This document shows, in pieces, positions 47,038 through 53,817 of a stretch of 64,000 nucleotides of DNA. Source of the stretch: Methyloligella halotolerans (GTDB lineage: Bacteria > Pseudomonadota > Alphaproteobacteria > Rhizobiales > Methyloligellaceae); assembly GCF_001708935.1 (NCBI RefSeq), contig NZ_MASI01000009.1, positions 1 through 64,000 of the forward strand. Direction: 5' to 3'. Both the position numbers and the translations under genes were made by a program. The notes beneath the pieces are model-generated. The model made no database searches. It was not told the DNA's origin and worked only from the letters and a program-made list of their open reading frames with translations. Every line of letters begins with the position of its first letter. Position 1 is the stretch's first letter.

Positions 47038-47550
47038 TCACGGTTGCTTCCTGTAGGCGGCCAGAGCGTTCCTATGCCGCTTGGCGGATACGTCGTCGAA
47101 ACAGCAGAAGATCACCCTCTCGACTTTTGGATGCTTCGCGAGCGCTTTACCCGCGGCTTCCACCGCGAGGGTCGCCGCGCGCTCTGGGGGGAATCCGTAA
47201 ATGCCGGTGGAAATGGCCGGGAAGGCGATGGAGCGGAGACCGTTCTCGTTCGCAAGGGCGATAGCGTTGCGGTAGCAGGCGGCCAGGGCTTCATCCTCTC
47301 CGCTGTCGCCGCCATGCCAGACGGGACCGACGGCGTGGATGACGTAGCGTGCCTTCAGGTCGAAGCCGGGAGTGATGCGGGCCTCGCCGGTCGGACAGCC
47401 GCCGATCTTGGCGCAGGCCTCGGCCAGGTCCGATCCCGCAGCTCGATGAATGGCGCCGCAGACGCCGCCGCCCGGCGCAAGCTGGCCGTTGGCCGCGTTG
47501 ACGATGGCGTCCACATCGAGCCGGGTGATGTCGCCCTGGACGATCTTCAT
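47038..47550 (-). CDS. Macrodomain protein, O-acetyl-ADP-ribose deacetylase type
   Basis: 170 residues, a single macrodomain. The ADP-ribose site is visible: DAIVNAANGQLAPGGGVCGA with the catalytic-type Asn and Gly loop, and FPAISTGIYGFP. This MacroD/YmdB layout hydrolyses O-acetyl-ADP-ribose or removes mono-ADP-ribose from proteins. ATG 47550 gives the usual MKIVQGDITRLDVDAIVNAA start. It lies 11 bases before the photolyase gene, so a DNA-damage context is possible. Confidence 0.92.
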   Translation of the reverse strand: MKIVQGDITRLDVDAIVNAANGQLAPGGGVCGAIHRAAGSDLAEACAKIGGCPTGEARITPGFDLKARYVIHAVGPVWHGGDSGEDEALAACYRNAIALANENGLRSIAFPAISTGIYGFPPERAATLAVEAAGKALAKHPKVERVIFCCFDDVSAKRHRNALAAYRKQP

Positions 47551-47661
47551 GCTTCGATCAGGCCTTCTTCGATGCATCCTCGACCTTGAGTTGTGCTTGT
47601 GGCGCGAAAGCACGCAACCTGCTTTAGTGCGCATGCATTGGGAACTTCTGGGGGTACTGGG

Positions 47662-47991
47662 ATGAGTTTTCGTACTGCGTCATGTGTTTTGATCGTCATT
47701 CTGGCCGGAGGCGCCATTTCTTGCGCCAAGAACAAAGAGCTGGTGGCGACAGGTGGTAGTCGAGCGGATGGGACAGTCGATCTGAGTTACGAGTACGCCG
47801 CACTCGAAAAGCCAGTCGTTAACGAAGCTCAGGGGCTAATCACTGCACAGCAAAAATGTGCGGCGTGGGGGTATTCTGGCGCTGAGGCATTCGGAGGCCG
47901 TAAGGAAGAATGTCAGTACGCCAATGAATATGGATGCATGAAGTATTTTGTGACGGTCAAATACCAGTGCACTGGGGCAAGCAAACTCTAA
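47662..47991 (+). CDS. YecR-like lipoprotein
   Basis: 109 residues. A signal with a poor lipobox (GGAISC) leads to a domain with VATGGSRADGTVDLSYEYA, LEKPVVNEAQGLITAQQKC and WGYSGAEAFGG, closely matching the E. coli YecR family, known as part of the flagellar regulon but without a known function. Codon use is more AT-rich than in neighbours. It ends in TAA directly abutting the stop of the convergent NicO-type gene, and stands alone otherwise. No flagellar genes are in this window. Confidence 0.8.
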   Translation: MSFRTASCVLIVILAGGAISCAKNKELVATGGSRADGTVDLSYEYAALEKPVVNEAQGLITAQQKCAAWGYSGAEAFGGRKEECQYANEYGCMKYFVTVKYQCTGASKL

Positions 47992-49095
47992 CTAGAAGGG
48001 GCGGGCCGGGCCGAGAGACGCCATGAACAGGATGGCGCCGAACAGGATGATGACCACGGAGCCGCCGAGACCGCAGACGGTCCAGACGGCTTCGCCCCAG
48101 CGGCCGCCCTCGCCGCCGAGCTTGAGGGCCATCTCGCGGGAGAACAAGGCGACGATGGCGATCGCGGCCACGGTCAATGCCGTGCCGAAGGCCATTGCGA
48201 ACGTGGCGGCGATGCCGGCCCAGAAGAGGCCCTGGGCGAGCGCGAACACCAGCACCACGATGGCGCCGGTGCAAGGGCGGATGCCGACGGAAAAGACCAC
48301 GGCGGCGAGCTGCTTTAGGTTCAAGGGCTGAGCGAGCTTCTCCAGATCCGGCATGTGATGACACGCATCGCAATGCTCGTGGTCGTGATGGGCGTGGTGA
48401 TGGTGCTCATGACCGTGATCCTCGTCATGAACGTGCACACGCTCTCCCGTATCGTCTTGGCGCGTCCCGGCAGGCTTGGCGAAGAGCGCCCGAAGCTGCC
48501 GGACGAGGAGCCAGATTCCGACGAGCGCGATCAGGGCGTAGCTCGCGGTCTCGAGCCGCGCGGCCCAAGCCTTCATCTCGAAGCCGGTGGCCTTCAGAAG
48601 CACGGCCAGGACAAGCACGAGAACGACCGCGGTGGTCGCCTGGACGGCGGCGGCCAGGAACGAGACCAGGATGCCCCGCCGGGCTGTCTCTTCGTTGGCG
48701 ACGACGTAGGAGGTGATGATCGTCTTGCCGTGACCGGGGCCGGCGGCATGGAGCACGCCGTAGCCGAAGCTCAGGGCAGCGAGCATGAAGGCGGCATAGA
48801 GTGGATTGCCGTCCCGAAGATCCCGAATGGAGGTGGCGAGGCTTTGCTGGATCTTCTGCTGCTGGGTCGTGATCCAGCCGATCACTCCGCCGAAGCGCGA
48901 TTGATATTCCGGGACCGCCTTGTCAGGCGTCGCGGCGCGATTGCCGAAGGCCGATGGCGGCGAGGCGTTTCGCTCGGCGGGCGAGCCGAAGGCAGATGGC
49001 GGAGACTGCTGGGCCATAGCCTGGCCGAGACCGCAGGCAAGCAGAGTCAGCAGCGCCCACAGGCAGGCCGCGCGGCACCCAATCAGCTTTTGCAT
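47992..49095 (-). CDS. NicO-type nickel/cobalt/zinc transporter with His-rich loop
   Basis: 367 residues. A signal peptide and a Ser/Pro linker are followed by six or more membrane segments. AALSFGYGVLHAAGPGHGKT carries the HX4D-like His motif of the NicO/RcnA family, and FSVGIRPCTGAIVVLVFALA the second family motif. A cytoplasmic loop holds about 15 histidines between residues 220 and 255, likely a metal buffer. The start overlaps the end of the DUF1007 gene by 13 bases. Placement beside a Zur-type regulator suggests zinc; direction of transport cannot be read. Confidence 0.88.
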   Translation of the reverse strand: MQKLIGCRAACLWALLTLLACGLGQAMAQQSPPSAFGSPAERNASPPSAFGNRAATPDKAVPEYQSRFGGVIGWITTQQQKIQQSLATSIRDLRDGNPLYAAFMLAALSFGYGVLHAAGPGHGKTIITSYVVANEETARRGILVSFLAAAVQATTAVVLVLVLAVLLKATGFEMKAWAARLETASYALIALVGIWLLVRQLRALFAKPAGTRQDDTGERVHVHDEDHGHEHHHHAHHDHEHCDACHHMPDLEKLAQPLNLKQLAAVVFSVGIRPCTGAIVVLVFALAQGLFWAGIAATFAMAFGTALTVAAIAIVALFSREMALKLGGEGGRWGEAVWTVCGLGGSVVIILFGAILFMASLGPARPF

Positions 49096-49757
49096 GAAAG
49101 GACGGCGGACTGTGCGAACTGAGATCCGACATTGCTGTCCGGGCCGAGCTGGCTGAAGAAGGCTTCGGTCAGGGCTTCGGAGTCCGGATCGGTCAGCGGT
49201 GTCTTGAGATTGGCTTCGCAGCCGGTCGGCGCTCCGGCCATCTTGAGCGGATCTTCGTCGGCGAAGGAGAAGGCGACGAAGAAGGTCGGATCGTAGACCT
49301 CCACCTTCACCTCCTCGGATCCAGCGGCAAGAGCTGCCTTCAGCGGCAGGGTAAAGTTCAGGACCACGATGCCGTCTTTCTCTTCCACCCAGTAGTCGAT
49401 GGGATCGCTGAGGGGCACGGCATCGCCCTTGAGCGAGACGAAGGTGAAGTAGTCGTACTCGTTCAGCGATTGGACATTGATTTCGGCGAGGGGTTTCAGC
49501 TCTTCGGCGCTGTATTTTCCGTCGCCGTCGGTGTCGAGCCCCTGGATCGCCATGGCGCTGTAGAACTGGTCGAAGGTCCAGCGGTGGCGGATCGCTTCGA
49601 GCTTGCCGTCCTTGTCGAAGACCAGTTCCGACTGGACGCTCGCCCAGACATGGGGGTGGGCGCTCGCGGCCGTGGGCAGCATAAGCGCGCAAAGCATCGC
49701 GGCCGCGCCCAAGAGGCGCTTGCGCCGCCATTGCCAGCATCCAATGCGGAAGGTCAT
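49083..49757 (-). CDS. DUF1007 periplasmic protein
   Basis: 224 residues. A signal peptide (GAAAMLCALMLPTAASAHPH) is followed by the DUF1007 opening SAHPHVWASVQSELVFDKDG, with the HPHVW histidines at the mature N-terminus as a likely metal site, and an EF-hand-like stretch DTDGDGKYSAEEL. DUF1007 proteins typically accompany NicO-type transporters, as here. ATG 49757 is chosen for the signal; a longer frame upstream lacks one. It is divergent from the zur gene across a Zur-box-like dyad. Confidence 0.87.
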   Translation of the reverse strand: MTFRIGCWQWRRKRLLGAAAMLCALMLPTAASAHPHVWASVQSELVFDKDGKLEAIRHRWTFDQFYSAMAIQGLDTDGDGKYSAEELKPLAEINVQSLNEYDYFTFVSLKGDAVPLSDPIDYWVEEKDGIVVLNFTLPLKAALAAGSEEVKVEVYDPTFFVAFSFADEDPLKMAGAPTGCEANLKTPLTDPDSEALTEAFFSQLGPDSNVGSQFAQSAVLSCKS

Positions 49758-49864
49758 GCCCAGTCCCGTCTCTTCCCCGTCGATGTTCCGCCAAGTTGCG
49801 CGAAGATTGTGGAGAAACTGCGTTTCACCGCATCGCTCCATCCATCGATTGACGCGGCTCGATT

Positions 49865-49879
49865 TGATACATTATATCA
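49865..49879. promoter_or_regulatory. Zur-box-like operator
   Basis: TGATACATTATATCA, a dyad of TGATA and TATCA, lies 18 bases before the zur start and within the divergent region of the DUF1007 gene. It matches 11 of 15 positions of the Zur consensus TGTTATAATATAACA. Its location would let zinc-bound Zur repress both directions. Confidence 0.65.
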
Positions 49880-49897
49880 TTTCTCAGGAGGCTCGCC

Positions 49898-50314
49898 ATG
49901 GCGACGAAACATCAGCACGATCATGCGGAAGACGATCTCTCGGCCAACGAGGTGCGGGTGCTGGAGGCGCTGCGCGACTCCAAGGAGCCCATGAGCGCCT
50001 ACGCGATCCTCGACAGGGTCCGGCCCTCGGGCATCTCACATCCGCCGACGGTCTATCGGGCGCTGGCGGGTCTGGAGTCACTCGGCATGGTGCACAGGCT
50101 GAAATCCCTGAGCGCCTTCGTGGCGTGCGGTCATGGCCGCTGCGGCGGGCGCTTCGCGTTCGCGTTCTGCCGCCAGTGCCAGCGTGTCGAGGAGATTTCG
50201 CTGGATGACGAGCATTACGACGACCTCGTGAAGCTCGTGCCCAAGGATATTCATTTGGAGCAGACGACGCTGGAGTTTGCCGGTCTCTGCAGCGCCTGCC
50301 AGGCCGCCGCGTAG
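49898..50314 (+). CDS. zur: Fur family zinc uptake regulator
   Basis: 138 residues. An N-terminal winged helix (SANEVRVLEALRDSKEPMSA, HPPTVYRALAGLESLGMV) is followed by a dimerisation domain with cysteine pairs: CGHGRCGG, CRQCQR and CSACQ at the end, the last two typical of the structural zinc site in Fur proteins. Assignment to Zur rather than Fur rests on the znuCB genes downstream and the adjacent Zur-like box. AGGAGG precedes the ATG. Likely autoregulated. Confidence 0.9.
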   Translation: MATKHQHDHAEDDLSANEVRVLEALRDSKEPMSAYAILDRVRPSGISHPPTVYRALAGLESLGMVHRLKSLSAFVACGHGRCGGRFAFAFCRQCQRVEEISLDDEHYDDLVKLVPKDIHLEQTTLEFAGLCSACQAAA

Positions 50315-50354
50315 ACTTCTGCGGCAATAGCGATTTCAGCCTAACGAGGATCCC

Positions 50355-50513
50355 ATGGCCAGGAGAGAAAGCGGTGCTGCGCAAATGCGTTCGGCCCCGG
50401 CCGGTCCCGGCGCGGGGTTTTCCATGCTGCGGAGCTCGCTGCTGCAGAGGCTTACGATTGCCGTCTCCGCGCTGATCGTCGTGTGGGGTGCCGTGTTGTG
50501 GGTGGTCACGTGA
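50355..50513 (+). CDS. 52-residue membrane protein coupled to znuC
   Basis: A short gene between zur and znuC. The first 30 residues are basic and Gly/Ala-rich (MARRESGAAQMRSAPAGPG), then comes one membrane segment (LTIAVSALIVVWGAVLWVV) ending at the C-terminus. GAGGATCCC precedes the ATG. Its TGA overlaps the znuC GTG start (GTGA), so znuC translation is probably coupled to it. It may be a small subunit or regulator of the transporter. I know no described family. Confidence 0.6.
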   Translation: MARRESGAAQMRSAPAGPGAGFSMLRSSLLQRLTIAVSALIVVWGAVLWVVT

Positions 50514-51304
50514 GCGCCGCGAAGACCTCGAAACCCAAGTCCGATGAGCCGCTGGTCACGTTCGATGACGTTCGTGCAGGCTATGACGGGACGCCGGTGC
50601 TGCGCGGACTCGGCGGCACCATAAAGCGCGGCGATCTCCTGGCTGTGCTGGGGGCGAACGGCGCCGGCAAGTCGACGCTGTTCAAATGCATCACCGGCGA
50701 GGTGAAGCCGTTCTCGGGGACGGTTCGGCTACACGATCTACCGCGGAGAAAGATCGCCTATCTGCCCCAGCGCAGCGATATCGATCCCAGTTTCCCCATT
50801 TCCGTCTTCGACGCCGTGGCCATGGGGCTGTGGCGCGAGATCGGTGCGTTTCGGGGGCTGAGCCGCGCGGCGGAGGCCGAAATTTGGGCTGCCCTTGATA
50901 CGGTCGGGATCGCAGGCCAGGCGGAGCGGCGTCTCGGCGTTCTGTCGGGTGGGCAGTTCCAAAGGGCGATGTTCGCTCAGCTCATGCTGCAGAATGCGGA
51001 TCTGATCCTGCTCGACGAACCGTTCCAGGCGGTCGATCTGGAAACGGCGGATACGCTGATTTCCCTGATCGACAAGTGGCATGGCGAGGGACGCACGGTG
51101 ATCGCCGCCCTGCACGATGCGGCGCTGGTGCGGGACCGGTTCCCCCAGACTCTTATCCTGGCGCGGGAGACCATCGCCTGGGGACCGACCGCGAAGGTCC
51201 TTACGTCGGCCAATCTCGTGAAGTCCGGCGAGGTGACGGCCGCGTGGCAGGATTCCGAGCTCGGGCTTTCCGGCGAAGCGATGCGAGCGCGGATGTCGGC
51301 ATGA
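50510..51304 (+). CDS. znuC: Zinc ABC transporter ATP-binding protein
   Basis: 264 residues from the GTG start. Walker A is VLGANGAGKSTLFKCITGE, signature VLSGGQFQRAMFAQL, Walker B LILLDEPFQAVDLE. The IAYLPQRSDIDPSFPISVFD segment is typical of the metal-uptake (ZnuC/MntB) group. GTG 50510 is chosen because it overlaps the stop of the small membrane protein gene; an ATG nine codons earlier lies inside that gene. It overlaps znuB by four bases. A znuA binding protein is not in this cluster. Confidence 0.93.
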   Translation: MSAAKTSKPKSDEPLVTFDDVRAGYDGTPVLRGLGGTIKRGDLLAVLGANGAGKSTLFKCITGEVKPFSGTVRLHDLPRRKIAYLPQRSDIDPSFPISVFDAVAMGLWREIGAFRGLSRAAEAEIWAALDTVGIAGQAERRLGVLSGGQFQRAMFAQLMLQNADLILLDEPFQAVDLETADTLISLIDKWHGEGRTVIAALHDAALVRDRFPQTLILARETIAWGPTAKVLTSANLVKSGEVTAAWQDSELGLSGEAMRARMSA

Positions 51305-52191
51305 GCTTGGGTGATCTCAATCCCTATCTGTTGGCAGAACCGTTCATCACGGACGAGGCGATGCGGCGAGCCCTGGCCGCGTGCCTGGCACTCTCCGTTT
51401 CCGCGCCGCCTATCGGGGTGTTTCTGCTGCTGCGGCGCATGAGTCTGGTCGGCGATGCGCTGTCCCATGCCATCCTGCCAGGCGTCGCCATCGGGTTTCT
51501 GATCGCGGGCGGCTCATTCGTCGCCATGAGTCTCGGCGGCTTCATCACCGGGCTTGTCGTGGCGTTCCTGTCCGGCGCCCTGGCGCGGGCGAAGCTGCTG
51601 ACGGAGGACGCGAGCCTCGCCTCGTTCTATCTGCTCTCCCTTGCGCTCGGCGTCCTGATCGTGTCGCTCAAGGGAGCCGATGATGAGCTGTTGCACCTCC
51701 TGTTCGGCTCGGTGCTCGATCTCGATATTCCGGCCCTGTTCCTCATGGCGGCGATCGCCACGGTATCGGTGCTGGTGCTGGCGATCGTCTACCGGCCGCT
51801 GGTGGTGGAATGCTTCGACCGGGCCCTTCTCCGCCAAGTGAGCGGCTGGGGGGCGCCGGCCCATTTCGTCTTTCTCGGTTTGCTGGTGATCAATCTCGTC
51901 GGCGCGTTCCAGGTGCTGGGCACGCTGCTCGCGGTCGGCATCATGCTGCTGCCGGCAATCACCTCGCGGTTCTGGGCGGCAAGCGTCTCCGGCATGATCG
52001 GGGCGGCGGTTGCAATCGCGGCCGTGTCCTGCGTGGCCGGATTGCTGGTTTCTCATTACGGTGAGCTTGAGGCGGGTCCGGCCATTATCCTGACGGCCGG
52101 CGTCTTCTACGGATTCTCGATCCTGTTCGGCATCCGGGACGGGGTGCTGCTGCAGGCCGGACGCCGCAGGCGGGCTGCAAGCCTGACCTGA
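51301..52191 (+). CDS. znuB: Zinc ABC transporter permease
   Basis: 296 residues, eight or nine membrane segments. [20 protein letters not shown] is the EAA-like loop of the metal ABC permease family (ABC-3), and [22 protein letters not shown] the conserved later helix. With ZnuC it imports zinc or manganese; the Zur context points to zinc. Translation is coupled to znuC through ATGA. The C-terminus is basic. Confidence 0.93.
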   Translation: MSLGDLNPYLLAEPFITDEAMRRALAACLALSVSAPPIGVFLLLRRMSLVGDALSHAILPGVAIGFLIAGGSFVAMSLGGFITGLVVAFLSGALARAKLLTEDASLASFYLLSLALGVLIVSLKGADDELLHLLFGSVLDLDIPALFLMAAIATVSVLVLAIVYRPLVVECFDRALLRQVSGWGAPAHFVFLGLLVINLVGAFQVLGTLLAVGIMLLPAITSRFWAASVSGMIGAAVAIAAVSCVAGLLVSHYGELEAGPAIILTAGVFYGFSILFGIRDGVLLQAGRRRRAASLT

Positions 52192-52307
52192 CCTCCGCCA
52201 ACTGGGCGCAAGGCTTATCTCGGCTTGTTGGGGCGACAGGAAAAGTTGTCTCGCGCTCCCCGCTTGCAGGCTGGTCTGCCGACCCCAAATCTGGTTTATC
52301 TGCCGCG

Positions 52308-53594
52308 ATGACCCAAGAAACCGCCAGAAGCACCGAAGAGCGAGAGGCGTCCAGCCGTGACGGGCGCCGCTTCTCCGCGCCCGTGAATATCGGTGGCGTG
52401 ATGCTGGGCGGGGATGCGCCGGTGGTCGTGCAGTCCATGACCAACACGGATACGGCGGATGTCGACGCCACCGTTGAGCAGGTCGCGGCCTTGGCGCGAG
52501 CCGGGTCGGAGCTGGTGCGGATCACGGTGGATCGGGCGGAGTCCGCCGCTGCCGTGCCGAAGATCCGCGAGAAGCTCCTCGCACTCGGCGTGGACGTGCC
52601 CCTCGTCGGCGACTTCCACTACAACGGCCACATCCTTCTGTCCGACTATCCCGATTGCGCGGCGGCGCTTGCCAAGTACCGCATCAATCCGGGCAATGTC
52701 GGCTTCAAGGACAAGAAGGACAAGCATTTCGCCCAGATCATCGAGATCGCGAACACCCACGACAAGCCGGTGCGCATCGGCGTCAACTGGGGCAGCCTCG
52801 ATCAGGAGCTGCTGACCCGGCTGATGGACGACAACGCGCGCTCGGAGACGCCGAAGGATGCGCGGGCGGTGATGCACGAATCCCTGGTGCAGTCGGCGCT
52901 CTTGTCCGCGGCGCGGGCGGAAGAGCTCGGCATGGGGCCGGAGAAGATCGTGCTGTCGGCCAAGGTCAGCGCGGTGCAGGATCTGATCGCGGTCTACCGC
53001 ATGCTCGGTGCGCGGTCTCCCTACGCGCTGCATCTCGGGCTGACGGAAGCGGGCATGGGGTCGAAGGGCATCGTCGCGTCGTCGGCTGCGCTCGCCGTGC
53101 TGCTGCAGGAAGGGATCGGCGACACGATCCGCATCTCCCTGACGCCGGAGCCGGGCGGCGACCGTTCGCTGGAGGTGAAGGTCGCCCAGGAGCTGCTTCA
53201 GAGCATGGGGCTGCGCGCCTTCGTGCCGCTGGTGGCGGCGTGTCCCGGATGCGGGCGGACGACGTCCACGCGGTTCCAGGAGCTTGCCCAGGATATCCAA
53301 GGGTTCATCCAGACATCGATGCCGGAGTGGCGCACGCGCTATCCGGGCGTGGAGGATCTGAAGGTCGCCGTGATGGGCTGCATCGTGAACGGGCCCGGCG
53401 AATCCAAGCATGCCGATATCGGCATCTCCCTGCCCGGTACCGGCGAGATGCCGGCGGCGCCCGTGTTCATCGACGGAGCCAAGGCGACGACCTTGCGCGG
53501 ACCGACCCTGGCGGAAGACTTCAAAACTCTCGTGCTCGACTATATCGAGCGCCGTTACGGCCAGGGTTCCAAATCCCGTCCAGCGGCGGAATAG
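52308..53594 (+). CDS. ispG: 4-Hydroxy-3-methylbut-2-enyl diphosphate synthase (flavodoxin)
   Basis: 428 residues. IspG makes HMBPP in the MEP isoprenoid pathway. [20 protein letters not shown] is the TIM-barrel start, and the 4Fe-4S ligands lie in [20 protein letters not shown] and [18 protein letters not shown]. The first 20 residues are a variable lead. ispA, which uses the products of this pathway, is 3 kb away in this window. It follows znuB by about 115 bases. Confidence 0.97.
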   Translation: MTQETARSTEEREASSRDGRRFSAPVNIGGVMLGGDAPVVVQSMTNTDTADVDATVEQVAALARAGSELVRITVDRAESAAAVPKIREKLLALGVDVPLVGDFHYNGHILLSDYPDCAAALAKYRINPGNVGFKDKKDKHFAQIIEIANTHDKPVRIGVNWGSLDQELLTRLMDDNARSETPKDARAVMHESLVQSALLSAARAEELGMGPEKIVLSAKVSAVQDLIAVYRMLGARSPYALHLGLTEAGMGSKGIVASSAALAVLLQEGIGDTIRISLTPEPGGDRSLEVKVAQELLQSMGLRAFVPLVAACPGCGRTTSTRFQELAQDIQGFIQTSMPEWRTRYPGVEDLKVAVMGCIVNGPGESKHADIGISLPGTGEMPAAPVFIDGAKATTLRGPTLAEDFKTLVLDYIERRYGQGSKSRPAAE

Positions 53595-53817
53595 GGTTCA
53601 CGCTCCGCGGATTGCCGGGCCGTCTACGCCGACCAGCGCTCATTTCTGCCAAGCCATTGTCGCGCCATCATAAATCTTAGATTGTGGGTATTTTAGCCTG
53701 CAACCGTCCTGTATCCGAATTATCACGAAGCCCCCTTAACCCGGGTTCCGGGTTCGATTTTCAATGGACGGGTCGTCCTTCTGCTTCCTAAACAAGGCGC
53801 GGGCAGATGGGGGACAT

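Noticed and set aside
47992-49794. 600-residue version of the NicO-type protein
   Set aside because: The extra N-terminal part is a shadow of the DUF1007 gene in another frame; the real start with a signal peptide is at 49095.
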